Assembly: GCF_002019595.1 (NCBI RefSeq)
Contig: NZ_KV917369.1
Span: 2,806,624-2,870,623 of the forward strand
Length of the DNA stretch: 64,000 nucleotides
DNA from: Priestia abyssalis
GTDB lineage: Bacteria > Bacillota > Bacilli > Bacillales > Bacillaceae_H
Direction of reading: 5' to 3'
In this document: positions 18,758 to 26,504 of the stretch, in pieces
How the letters are laid out: every line of letters starts with the position of its first letter
How positions within the stretch are numbered: the first letter of the stretch is position 1
Translations under genes and position numbers: made by a program
The notes under the pieces: generated by a model
What the model was told of the DNA's origin: nothing
Seen by the model: only the letters and a program-made list of their open reading frames with translations
The model's database searches: none

Positions 18758-19019
18758 AATCAAGGTTCACTTCATTCACCATGGACTGAAGATCTTGCTG
18801 AAATTGTTCCAGCTGACGGCGCTGTGTATCGGAAGCTACTTCCATTGCATTATCGATTTGCGCATATGTTTCGTTTATCTCTTCTTTCAAATGCTTTAAT
18901 TGCTTGCCGTAATCGGCCTCTTCTTTTACAAGCTGTGAATACGCATAAGCATCCATTGCTTGTTTATGTCCTTGCTCTGCTGCTTGAAACGCTTGTTGTT
19001 TATTTTTATGATATGGCAT
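18756..19019 (-). CDS. Hypothetical coiled-coil protein, 87 aa
   Basis: This small hydrophilic protein starts MPYHKNKQQAFQAAEQGHKQ. It is rich in Gln, Glu, Lys and Ala, and is probably one long helix or coiled coil (KQLKHLKEEINETYAQIDNA). GGAG lies about ten bases before ATG 19019; the open frame runs to 19067 without a better site. It sits between sspO and sspP on the opposite strand, so a sporulation role is possible from position alone. I do not recognise the family. Confidence 0.7.
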   Translation of the reverse strand: MPYHKNKQQAFQAAEQGHKQAMDAYAYSQLVKEEADYGKQLKHLKEEINETYAQIDNAMEVASDTQRRQLEQFQQDLQSMVNEVNLD

Positions 19020-19112
19020 GATATGACAGCTCCTTTCTTCATGTTCTGTCGATAGTTTTCCTTGCAATCGCGTTTTTCATTCGGGGTATTTATGAATAAA
19101 AAACGGAGAATG

Positions 19113-19157
19113 TTTTACGCTAAGGACAGACCAAATTGGTCTGTCCTTAGCGTAAAA
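19113..19157 (+). promoter_or_regulatory. Perfect 45-bp palindrome in the sspP leader
   Basis: Two exact 22-bp arms (TTTTACGCTAAGGACAGACC plus AA, and complement) surround a single central base. The palindrome ends four bases before the sspP ribosome-binding site AAGGAGG. It would form a strong hairpin in a leader transcribed from upstream, or act as a terminator or protein-binding site. Confidence 0.65.
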
Positions 19158-19176
19158 TATCCAAGGAGGAATCACC

Positions 19177-19323
19177 ATGACAAATAAAAACGACAGCAAA
19201 GATATGCGCAAAAACGCACCCAAAGGAGATCAGCCCGGACAGCCTGCTCCATTGAGCGGGTCTCATAAAGTAAAAAACCGCAACCATACCCGCCAAAAAC
19301 ATAACAGCGGACATGACATGTAG
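19177..19323 (+). CDS. sspP: Small acid-soluble spore protein P
   Basis: This 48-residue protein ([20 protein letters not shown], then [19 protein letters not shown]) is nearly the same as B. subtilis SspP (CotL). It is a minor forespore SASP. AAGGAGG lies eight bases before the ATG. In B. subtilis it is the second gene of the sspO-sspP operon. Here it has been separated from sspO and stands behind a large palindrome. Confidence 0.93.
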   Translation: MTNKNDSKDMRKNAPKGDQPGQPAPLSGSHKVKNRNHTRQKHNSGHDM

Positions 19324-19860
19324 GAAAAGCGGAGCGAGCTCGTTCACACCCATAGGGCATTTATAGCCTCTGACAGAGAAACCGCTTTTTGGTTTCGGCG
19401 GAAGAGGCGAAATGACCGTAGGGTGTAGCTCGCGCAGCTGGACAACAAGAAAAGCGGAGGCAACTGTTCAGCTCGTGTAGAAAACAGGGATTGATCCATA
19501 AGGCGCTTTTTGCCTTATGAGAGCAATCATCGTTTTCACAGCGAGCTAGGAGCCGCAGCTGGACAAAAAAGAAAAGCGGAGGCAACTGTTCAGCTCGTGA
19601 AGAAAACAGGGATTGATCCATAAGGCGCTTTTTGCCTTATGAGAGCAATCATCGTTTTCACAGCGAGCTAGGAGCCGCAGCTGGACAAAAAAGAAAAGCG
19701 GAGGCGACTGTTCAGTAAGGAAGGCCGACTAAGATCGCCACGTCCTGCGGCAACATCGGCATGACTCACATCCTGTGAGCCTAAGAAAACAGGGTTGACC
19801 CCATGGGCAAGCATCTTTTCCCTTGCTGAGCTAGGAGCCATAGCTGGACATATAAAAAAG
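19324..19860. repeat. R2 repeat array 1
   Basis: This stretch is made of related units beginning AAGAAAAGCGGAGGCAACTG or AAAAGCGGAGCGAGCTCG and ending with GCAGCTGGACAA. Two nearly identical units of about 120 bases lie at roughly 19449-19569 and 19570-19690. A third unit carries a different middle part (GTCCTGCGGCAACATCGGCA). Similar units occur at 25911-26490, 36396-36651, 52000-52175 and 54537-54661. Units are direct copies without unique spacers, so this is not CRISPR. No coding capacity is likely. Confidence 0.85.
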
Positions 19861-19876
19861 CGCCATCGGGCGCTTT
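19853..19876 (-). terminator. Terminator at the end of R2 array 1
   Basis: AAAAAAGCGCC and GGGCGCTTTTTT form a compact stem with a short loop, 12 bases beyond the stop of the small gene at 19888-20052. Confidence 0.8.
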
Positions 19877-19887
19877 TTTATATGTCC

Positions 19888-20052
19888 TTATTGCTTACGC
19901 CTTGCATCTTCTTGCCGTCTCATTTCTTCTAGTTCTTCTGTTGCTGCGCCAATCATCGGGGCAGCATCACGATTAACAGGGACAAGTGCGGCACCTGTTA
20001 AAATCTCCGTTGTATATCCTTCTTCTGTTTGTTTTCCAAGTTCTCGTTCCAT
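19888..20052 (-). CDS. Hypothetical 54-aa protein
   Basis: This short protein starts MERELGKQTEEGYTTEILTG and has a highly charged helical C-terminus (EELEEMRRQEDARRKQ). GGAGG stands nine bases before ATG 20052 (an ATG six bases earlier is too close to it). A strong terminator follows. The good ribosome-binding site and terminator argue for a real gene. I do not recognise the family; the location among SASP genes suggests but does not show a sporulation link. Confidence 0.65.
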   Translation of the reverse strand: MERELGKQTEEGYTTEILTGAALVPVNRDAAPMIGAATEELEEMRRQEDARRKQ

Positions 20053-20174
20053 GTTCATACACCTCCTACATGTTTTAGTATGTGACCAATAGGAGATAAA
20101 ACATCAGGGATATTTCAGAAAGAATGTTTACCAATCAAACGAATGATTCCTCTACCGGTTTTTGTATAACATAA

Positions 20175-20336
20175 GCCGGCTATCGCGATCTACTAAAATC
20201 AAATGTTCTAAATCATCCTAAAAAATATGGATTTATTCCTCAAAAAGTGACAACAACTCCTGTTCGATCTTATTTTTTTAAATTAGAACACCCTGATTAT
20301 TTGTCCGGGGATTCCTTACTTTCATTTAGAACATAG
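20175..20336 (+). pseudogene. Possible C-terminal gene remnant
   Basis: An open frame of 53 codons without a start reads AGYRDLLKSNVLNHPKKYGF... and ends ...SLLSFRT before TAG. It has protein-like composition. The last 15 coding bases and stop, plus four following bases, recur exactly at 1132-1150. It may be the tail of a decayed gene or of a mobile element; I cannot name it. Confidence 0.35.
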
Positions 20337-20463
20337 TTTAATTAAATTCAGTTATTTTCTTTTTTTCTGCAGCAGACCCCTGTTAAAAATTTCAATATTT
20401 CGTTGCGAATGAAGTATGCATTCAAACAAACAATAATTAATAAAAACAAAAGCAGGTGAAATT

Positions 20464-21297
20464 GTGCTCCATACCGTATGGAAAGGCAAGCTGAATTTTG
20501 GATTGATTGATGTGCCTGTCCGGCTTCATTCCGCAATCGATGATGTTTCCATCAAGTTACGGACCATCCATAAAATATGTCATACTCCCATTCAATACGA
20601 AAAAATGTGTCCATCTTGCGGCCGAGAAGTAAACAATGATGAAACCATGAAAGGATACGAAACGTCATCAGGGAAATTTATTCCGATTACAGATAAAGAA
20701 ATCGAAAACTTGAAGAAGCCGTTTGAAGAGGAAAAAGATATTCGTATTATGAACTTTGTCCATTTAGATGAAGTAGATCCTCTTTATTTTGATCGAAGCT
20801 ATTTTCTCTCACCATCCGAAGGCGGGAAACGAGCCTATTCTCTCCTTCATGAAGCCCTTTCACAATCGAAACGAGCCGGTTTCGCCAAACTGTTTCTTCA
20901 CTCTGACGAAAAGCTTGCTCTTATTCGCCCGTATAAAGAAGCAATAGTTATGGAAACCCTCCATTATCATCATGAAATTCGGGATATCCGAGATGTGCCG
21001 AACCTTTCGGCTGCACAAGAGGTTTCTCCTCAAGATTTACAGCTAACGAAAACATTGTTAGAAGAACTGACAAGTCCTTTTCAGCCTGAACACTATAAAA
21101 ATGAGTATCAAGCTGCGTTTACTAAATTTATTGAACAAAAGTTGGAACAAAAAGAGACAATCACCCTCGGCCATGAGCCCGCGCCGAAAAATGTGGCCAA
21201 CTTGATGGCCGCTTTGAAAGCAAGCTTGGATTACCCTATTGCCCCTCCGGATCAGAATATGAAAAAAAGGGAAATAAAACGAAAAGAAGCCTTTTAA
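20464..21297 (+). CDS. ku: Non-homologous end-joining protein Ku
   Basis: This 277-residue bacterial Ku begins LHTVWKGKLNFGLIDVPVRL and contains the family blocks KMCPSCGREV, KGYETSSGKFIPITDKEIE and DPLYFDRSYFLSP. A basic tail (KKREIKRKEAF) probably contacts DNA. Ku dimers ring DNA ends and recruit LigD in spores and stationary cells. The start is GTG 20464 with AGGTGA upstream. In B. subtilis ku (ykoV) is paired with ligD (ykoU), but no ligD is present in this window, so the partner must be elsewhere. Confidence 0.95.
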   Translation: MLHTVWKGKLNFGLIDVPVRLHSAIDDVSIKLRTIHKICHTPIQYEKMCPSCGREVNNDETMKGYETSSGKFIPITDKEIENLKKPFEEEKDIRIMNFVHLDEVDPLYFDRSYFLSPSEGGKRAYSLLHEALSQSKRAGFAKLFLHSDEKLALIRPYKEAIVMETLHYHHEIRDIRDVPNLSAAQEVSPQDLQLTKTLLEELTSPFQPEHYKNEYQAAFTKFIEQKLEQKETITLGHEPAPKNVANLMAALKASLDYPIAPPDQNMKKREIKRKEAF

Positions 21298-21327
21298 TAC
21301 CCCGTAATCGGGGATTAAAAGGCTTCT
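21285..21327. terminator. Convergent terminator containing both stop codons
   Basis: AGAAGCCTTTTAATaCCCCG pairs with CGGGGATTAAAAGGCTTCT (one bulged A, loop TAAT). The ku stop (21295-21297) and the stop of the convergent gene (21315-21317) both lie in the stem. Confidence 0.85.
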
Positions 21328-21716
21328 ACCGTAAACGTTCCTTTTTGGGCTGTCGGTTTCAATATGCCATACTTCGTTGGAAGCATCACATACTGGGCTA
21401 CCTGATGGTTTTCCACAAACACAATCAAATTTACATCATCTCTTTGGTCAATTCTCGTCGATTTAGCATCAAACCACTGGAAACCCAATGTTTCTTCGAC
21501 TGTTTTGAGCTTTGTACCAGGAGTAAAGACGTATACATCATCCCATTTAAAATCCAATAGTTGACGAAGATCAATTGTAGAAACGGCTTGATTCTGCCTC
21601 TTTATCTCCTCAATTAACGCCTGCTGGCTAACGGCTTGATTATGTTTGCTGTATGAATGGTCAATGAGAAAGACAGACAATAATGCAACCAGTGTAAATA
21701 CAAGTATTTTCTTCAC
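21315..21716 (-). CDS. Exported or membrane-anchored protein of unknown function
   Basis: This protein of about 133 residues has an N-terminal hydrophobic segment (KKILVFTLVALLSVFLIDHS), most likely a signal anchor, and a soluble domain containing LRQLLDFKWDDVYVFTPGTK. I chose GTG 21716 because a GGAGGA site lies 11 bases upstream, inside the longer open frame starting at 21755. It converges with ku. I do not recognise the family. Confidence 0.7.
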   Translation of the reverse strand: MKKILVFTLVALLSVFLIDHSYSKHNQAVSQQALIEEIKRQNQAVSTIDLRQLLDFKWDDVYVFTPGTKLKTVEETLGFQWFDAKSTRIDQRDDVNLIVFVENHQVAQYVMLPTKYGILKPTAQKGTFTVEAF

Positions 21717-22078
21717 GAGCCGTAATTCCTCCACAAAGATTAATATTGGATTCATTATAGCACGTTTACTGTCTATTTAAATCGACATTTTTTTGCTTTT
21801 TCTTTAAAATTCTATTACATTTCGGATGACTTTACTCCAGCCGTTTTTATATTATCCATCCTCTTCCATCTCCCGCTTCGTTAACGTTACCTCCGGCAAG
21901 GTGATATTAGAATAATACCGGATGCCGCCTTGTCCTTGGATTATGTTTTGTTAAAACTGCGTAATTCCAGGGGAAATCGAACATGTTCTCTTTGATTAAA
22001 AAAATCACTTTAATGTTTAGACGATTTCTTAACAGGGTAAAGTTAACTATCAACATTACATTGAGTTATTTCCCCCTT
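21717..22078. other. Intergenic region with a possible coding remnant
   Basis: No complete gene is visible. On the minus strand around 21855-21955 a frame reads QGQGGIRYYSNITLPEVTLT and continues to a stop; it looks protein-like but has no start. It may be a gene remnant I cannot name. Confidence 0.35.
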
Positions 22079-22109
22079 AAAACGCTAACCGATTCGGTTA
22101 GCGTTTTTG
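22079..22109 (-). terminator. Terminator behind the acyl-CoA dehydrogenase-like gene
   Basis: AAAACGCTAACCG and CGGTTAGCGTTTTT form a perfect stem around ATT. It lies 47 bases beyond the stop at 22156. Confidence 0.8.
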
Positions 22110-22155
22110 TTTGCTACATATCTGTTTATAGTTTGAATATATCGTCTGATGCCAG

Positions 22156-23307
22156 TTAGCGCGAACGGAATGCTTGTTTTGCTAAATGCATGATTGTCAT
22201 ATCGTCCATCGGCGGATTATGAAGGCCCGCTCGCACATCGCGATAATACCGCTGCAGGGGATTGGAGCGATGCAAACTTCTAGCCCCGACAATTCTCATC
22301 GCTTTATCGACGACGGAGACGGCAGCATTTGTGACAACATGCTTCACCCCTGTGAGTTCCCCTTGCATTCCCTCACGGTTTTCGCTGCGGTCCCACTTTT
22401 CCGCCACTGCATACATGAAATGACGGGCATTTATCAGCTCCAGTTCGATTTCTCCCACTAAACGCTGCACATTCGGCAATTCCTTGATTGTTCCAACAAT
22501 GCTGTTTGGTGAATAGGAAGATGCAAACTCAACCGCATAGTCCCTCGCTGCCAGGGCAATTCCCATATAGCAGGCAGGAATATGAAGAAGCCAGCCATTC
22601 GGTTTCAGTTTCTGTTGGGCTGTTATTTTCTCCGCTAAAGACTCCTTGGTTAACCGCACATTTTTTAATAGAAGGTCATGGCTTCCTGTACCGCGCATCG
22701 CAATCATATCCCATGTTTCCTCAATGCTGACTCCTTCTACATGCCGCGGTACGATAAAATTGCCTACCTCGTCTGTGCCTTGGATAGAGGCTTTCACCAA
22801 GAAATAATCAAGAGCCGGTGACATCGTCGTAAAGGTTTTGCGGCCATTCAACAACCACCCTGTTTCCGTTTTTTGCGCGGTCGTTTGCGGTTTCCCTCCG
22901 CGGGTCGGGCTTCCCGTTTGCGGTTCGGTCGCAGCGCTGTTAAGGAGCGCACCGCAAGCCACCTCGTTCATCATCCAGTCCAATGCCGTTTCGTTCCAGT
23001 TCTGTTTCTCCCATAAATCCATGACGATTCCTAAATGCCAGCCAATACTAAGGGCCGTCGAAGCATCTCCTTTTGCCAATCTTTCTTGATAAAGAAGCAT
23101 TTCATATAGGGAAATGGATGAGCCTTCAAACGATTGGGGCAAAGTCCATTTCGTGTAGCCGGACCGTTTCAGTTTTTCGATATTTTCATGGGGGAAAACC
23201 CCTTTTTCATCGATTTCTTGCGCATGCTTCGCAAATTCGTCTGCCAACTCTTCAATCATCTTATATCGTTCTTGCTGCTCTTTCGTTCTTACAAATGAAA
23301 TCGTCAT
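22156..23307 (-). CDS. Acyl-CoA dehydrogenase-like flavoprotein (YdbM type)
   Basis: This protein of about 383 residues has the three-part acyl-CoA dehydrogenase fold. The flavin-contact region is SAATEPQTGSPTRGG and the middle-domain signature is TWDMIAMRGTGSHDLLLKNV. It resembles B. subtilis YdbM. The usual catalytic Glu position near the C-terminus is unclear, and YdbM-like proteins are close to DszC/SfnB-type flavin monooxygenases, so either a dehydrogenase or a two-component monooxygenase is possible. ATG 23307 has AAGGTG upstream. It stands alone between a terminator and a divergent gene. Confidence 0.82.
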   Translation of the reverse strand: MTISFVRTKEQQERYKMIEELADEFAKHAQEIDEKGVFPHENIEKLKRSGYTKWTLPQSFEGSSISLYEMLLYQERLAKGDASTALSIGWHLGIVMDLWEKQNWNETALDWMMNEVACGALLNSAATEPQTGSPTRGGKPQTTAQKTETGWLLNGRKTFTTMSPALDYFLVKASIQGTDEVGNFIVPRHVEGVSIEETWDMIAMRGTGSHDLLLKNVRLTKESLAEKITAQQKLKPNGWLLHIPACYMGIALAARDYAVEFASSYSPNSIVGTIKELPNVQRLVGEIELELINARHFMYAVAEKWDRSENREGMQGELTGVKHVVTNAAVSVVDKAMRIVGARSLHRSNPLQRYYRDVRAGLHNPPMDDMTIMHLAKQAFRSR

Positions 23308-23550
23308 AACAAGCACACCTTTAACCTTTATTTAGTTAAAGTGTAGCGGAATTGGTCTCATTTTTCAAAGAAAAAGCTGGAAACTTTTTCTTCAACGCCA
23401 TTTCTATAAACACATGGTTTTTGCCTTTACCAATTGACCATCTAACTGTAAAATATGTAATAGCTTTTACATGAACAACGATTCTATCGTCTATATAAAG
23501 TAATCTTCCTGATCAAAGAGGACAACTACTTAACAAGAGGAGTGAGCGGA

Positions 23551-24351
23551 ATGGATGCAATTGGTCATTTGCCTATTCACCTGAATGGTCAGTTCGTATT
23601 GGAAGGAATTCAAGAAACCATCATGGTAGCAGATTTGGAATATCGTATTCAGTGGTTAAATTCTACAGCGGTGGAGCAATTAGGGCCATTATTCAAACTG
23701 TACGGTGTGGAAAATGTGAACGATGTGATCGGCATGAGTATGGACATGTTTCACGCTGCACCTTCCCACCAACAACACATCATGGAAGGCTTAGAAACAA
23801 CACATCGCGCGCGTATCAACATTAAAGACCAGTATGTCGCTGAAACAATTATTCACCCTATTTATGATGAAAAAGGAAACAAACGGGCATATTTATTAAT
23901 GCTCTTAGATGTGACAACACAAGCGAATGCCGAAAGAGAGCGCGAAAAAATCATTGAAGAGCTGTCTACCCCCATTTTAAAAATATGGGATAACATCTTG
24001 TCTGTCCCGATTGTCGGAAAAATGGATGATTCACGCGGAACGAAGCTTGCTGAAAAAGTTCTGGAAGAATGCGTGAAAGAGCGTGCCCGCTACTTTTTAA
24101 TTGATCTCTCTTCATTTAAAGAAATGAACGATCATACCGCCCATCATATCAATAATATTTATGAAGCACTAAGGTTGATCGGAACAAGATGCCTGATTGT
24201 CGGTATTTCTGCCGAGATGGCCTTATCCCTTGTCAACTTCGATTATAATTGGACCACCTTCGCAAGTGTACGCCAGTCAATTGCGTACATTTTACAAGAA
24301 GAAGGCAAAGAAATTGTAGACATACAAAATTCCCCTTCCGACAGTGAGTAA
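23551..24351 (+). CDS. PAS-STAS sensor protein, RsbR-like
   Basis: This protein of about 266 residues has an N-terminal PAS domain (about 15-130; IQETIMVADLEYRIQWLNST) linked by a coiled segment (NAEREREKIIEELSTPI) to a C-terminal STAS domain (about 145-260; IWDNILSVPIVGKMDD, FLIDLSSFKEMND). This is the layout of the RsbR/YtvA stressosome family feeding into SigB. The PAS domain lacks the cysteine motif of LOV photoreceptors, so a non-light signal or haem is possible. ATG 23551 follows GAGGAG by nine bases. A terminator overlaps its stop codon. Confidence 0.85.
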   Translation: MDAIGHLPIHLNGQFVLEGIQETIMVADLEYRIQWLNSTAVEQLGPLFKLYGVENVNDVIGMSMDMFHAAPSHQQHIMEGLETTHRARINIKDQYVAETIIHPIYDEKGNKRAYLLMLLDVTTQANAEREREKIIEELSTPILKIWDNILSVPIVGKMDDSRGTKLAEKVLEECVKERARYFLIDLSSFKEMNDHTAHHINNIYEALRLIGTRCLIVGISAEMALSLVNFDYNWTTFASVRQSIAYILQEEGKEIVDIQNSPSDSE

Positions 24352-24366
24352 CCGGAAGGGGTTTTT
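24332..24366 (+). terminator. Terminator overlapping the PAS-STAS stop
   Basis: CCCCTTCCG and CGGAAGGGG form the stem, followed by TTTTTCTTT. The stop TAA at 24349-24351 lies in the loop. Confidence 0.88.
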
Positions 24367-24520
24367 CTTTCATTACTTCGACAAAACTCTTCATTCCCCT
24401 GTAATCCCTTGATAGAAAAAGAAGAACGTTTAGGCATCCATCCACATATACTGCACTATGAATTAATCAGATTTAATCATGTTCCCGCCCTTTTTGAGGT
24501 TAAAATAGTAGGGTGAAAGG

Positions 24521-25009
24521 ATGAGAGATATGTTTCCCTTCGGAAAGTTTCCATATCATAAATACATGGATCAATTCCTTAAACAAATGAATACAACAGG
24601 AATGGATGAACACACGCAAAATTTATTATCTTCCGCCTTTTCAGGATCGATGTCAGATTTTTTTAAAAACCATGATTTTTTTAGGTCTGTTCAGGATAGC
24701 GGTTCCAGTTCTGCCCCCCCTTTATCTCGAAAGCTGGATAGCCATGTTTTTGAGACATTGGATCAATGCATCGTCCAAATCAAAATTCCCGATAAATCGA
24801 TTCTGCAGCATTTAAAAATTTTTCACACCCCTTATCAATGCATCATAGAATGGTTTGATGGAGAACCCCATCGCGAAGAAATCCGATTACCAAGCTCCGT
24901 TCGCCGTAAAGGCACAACAGCCATTTACCGAAGCGGTATTCTGGAAATCAAAATGCCAAAACACTCTCATATGCCAATGTCTGAGATCGACGTTCATGAT
25001 CACGATTAA
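24521..25009 (+). CDS. Hsp20-like spore protein (GerT/CotP type)
   Basis: This 162-residue protein has a divergent alpha-crystallin domain in its C-terminal half (about 75-150), including ECIVQ-like strand residues and RSGILEIKMPK, where the family's G-x-L motif is GIL. The N-terminal half is hydrophilic and starts MRDMFPFGKFPYHKYMDQ. It resembles the GerT/CotP group of Hsp20-like spore coat and germination proteins of Bacillus. The start has GAAAGGATG upstream. A second Hsp20-type gene follows 58 bases later on the same strand, suggesting an operon. Confidence 0.75.
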   Translation: MRDMFPFGKFPYHKYMDQFLKQMNTTGMDEHTQNLLSSAFSGSMSDFFKNHDFFRSVQDSGSSSAPPLSRKLDSHVFETLDQCIVQIKIPDKSILQHLKIFHTPYQCIIEWFDGEPHREEIRLPSSVRRKGTTAIYRSGILEIKMPKHSHMPMSEIDVHDHD

Positions 25010-25067
25010 CATGAGCGTCTTTTTCTATACATACATATGAGAAACGAAAAACATGAGGTGATGCGTT

Positions 25068-25499
25068 ATCGAACAGGATAAATTTGAACAATGGCTGAAA
25101 CATCTATCCGCGAAAGAACGGAGTGATTTTTGGGACCGTATCTTTGACGAGCCATTTGTTGAAGCCTTTACATCCAATGAATCCACCAGTCCGCAAATGG
25201 TTCATTCCCCCCCTCCCTTTCCCCCTGTTGATGTGCACGAACGAGACCACCAATTAATTGTGATTATGGAGATTGCCGGTGCCAATCGTGAACAAATTGA
25301 GCTTTCAGCAGTAGGAAATCGGCTTGTGATAAAAGGCAGAACCATTTGTCCCCTTTCACAAACGACCATTATTCAAAAAGAAAGGCGGGAGGGTGGGTTT
25401 CACCGAGAAATCGATCTCCCTCGAAATATTGAAGATGCCGATTATAAAGCGACGTTTCGTAACGGTCTTTTATTCATCGTCTTCACTTTTCAAGAATGA
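25068..25499 (+). CDS. Hsp20/alpha-crystallin family protein, unusual start
   Basis: The frame encodes an Hsp20 domain with PPVDVHERDHQLIVIMEIAG and the C-terminal FRNGLLFIVFTF strand. The first ATG in frame (25197) has no ribosome-binding site and would cut off the part reading EQDKFEQWLKHLSAKERSDF. Upstream is a stop (TGA at 25059). The only position with a good Shine-Dalgarno (GAGGTGA, six bases before) is an ATC at 25068. I therefore propose initiation at ATC, giving 143 residues. A mutated start is the alternative. It follows the GerT-like gene. Confidence 0.65.
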   Translation: MEQDKFEQWLKHLSAKERSDFWDRIFDEPFVEAFTSNESTSPQMVHSPPPFPPVDVHERDHQLIVIMEIAGANREQIELSAVGNRLVIKGRTICPLSQTTIIQKERREGGFHREIDLPRNIEDADYKATFRNGLLFIVFTFQE

Positions 25500-25696
25500 C
25501 GCTGGATGTTGTTATAGGAAGAATCTTCTCACTCATCCATCAGGGAAGGAAATAGATCCGCGATCAATATCGGTTCCTGAAAAAAAGATTCCTCAAATAA
25601 TCGTTCAACGTAAAAGCTGCCTCTAAACTATAAAGGATAAAATCGTGATATTTACTGCACAATATAATTATCTTTTGTAATGTGGGAGTGAAAACA

Positions 25697-25909
25697 ATGC
25701 AGCAAATTCGTTGTAATGTATCCAATTGCAGCTTTTATGGAGAGGGAAATTATTGTCAGGCAAGCGAGATCATTGTTCAGGCATCTCCATATTCCTATGA
25801 TGAACAAGTAAACAATGAATACACAAACGCCATCTTAAACGGCGAAGTCCAAACAAGTGCAGGCCAAAGCGTAGAAACATTCTGCCAAACGTTTCGATCG
25901 AGGTATTAA
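25697..25909 (+). CDS. DUF1540 cysteine-rich small protein
   Basis: This 70-residue protein begins MQQIRCNVSNCSFYGEGNYC and ends with ETFCQTF. The spaced cysteines (CNVSNC, NYC, FC) are the DUF1540 pattern, probably a small metal-binding fold. GGGAG lies eight bases before ATG 25697; an in-frame GTG at 25682 overlaps it. The function is unknown. DUF1540 proteins are common in Bacillaceae and Clostridia. An R2 repeat array begins immediately after its stop. Confidence 0.8.
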   Translation: MQQIRCNVSNCSFYGEGNYCQASEIIVQASPYSYDEQVNNEYTNAILNGEVQTSAGQSVETFCQTFRSRY

Positions 25910-25910
25910 G

Positions 25911-26490
25911 AAAAGCGGAGCGAGCTCGTTCACACCCCTAGGGCATTTACCCCGCATTAACGGGCAGTAAGACCCCCACTTCAAGAGCTGAGAGAAATCG
26001 AAGAAGTCTAAGCGGGGGATAACTGCCCGTAAAAGCCCGATAAGATCAACTAACCATCAGTGGGAAATGAAGAACCCCCACTGATGGAAGTTTCCTTTAT
26101 AGCTTCTGACAGAGAAACCGCTTTTTGGTTTCGGCGGAAGAGGCGAAATGACCGTAGGGTGTAGCTCGCGCAGCTGGACAACAAGAAAAGCGGAGGCAAC
26201 TGTTCAGCTCGTGAAGAAAACAGGGATTGATCCATAAGGCGCTTTTTGCCTTATGAGAGCAATCATCGTTTTCACAGCGAGCTAGGAGCCGCAGCTGGAC
26301 AAAGAAGAAAAGCGGAGGCAACTGTTCAGTAAGGAAGGCCGACTAAAATCGCCGCGTCCTGCGGCAACGTCGGCATGACTCACATCCTGTGAGCCCAAGA
26401 AAACAGGGATTGATCCATAAGGCGCTTTTTGCCTTATGAGAGCAATCATCTTTTCACAACGAGTTAGGAGCCGCAGCTAGACTGTAAGAA
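25911..26490. repeat. R2 repeat array 2 with nested insertion
   Basis: R2 units begin right after the stop of the DUF1540 gene (AAGAAAAGCGGAGCGAGCTC) and continue to about 26490 (GGAGCCGCAGCTAGACTG). The order of sub-units is as in array 1. The first unit is interrupted by a 150-base insert at 25950-26099. Array 1 (19324-19443) and the array at 36396-36651 show the uninterrupted form. Confidence 0.85.
25950..26099. mobile_element. 150-bp MITE-like element nested in an R2 unit
   Basis: Comparison with intact R2 units (GGGCATTTATAGC) shows an insertion after TTTA at 25946-25949, ending with another TTTA at 26096-26099. The insert has two hairpins. One has outer arms ACGGGCAGT/ACTGCCCGT and inner CCCCCACTT/AAGCGGGGG. 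The other pairs CCATCAGTGGG with CCCACTGATGG. It encodes nothing. A 4-base target duplication, or insertion 3' of TTTA as for IS200/IS605-type elements, are both possible. Confidence 0.75.
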
Positions 26491-26504
26491 AAGGAAGCAG
26501 AGAC

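Noticed and set aside
19361..19621. Small ORFs inside the R2 arrays (also 26050-26321 and 36352-36552)
   Set aside because: They arise from the repeat sequence itself, recur in each copy with different frames, and lack ribosome-binding sites.
19324..19860. CRISPR array
   Set aside because: The repeated units are about 120 bases, adjacent and nearly identical, without unique spacers, and no cas genes are present.
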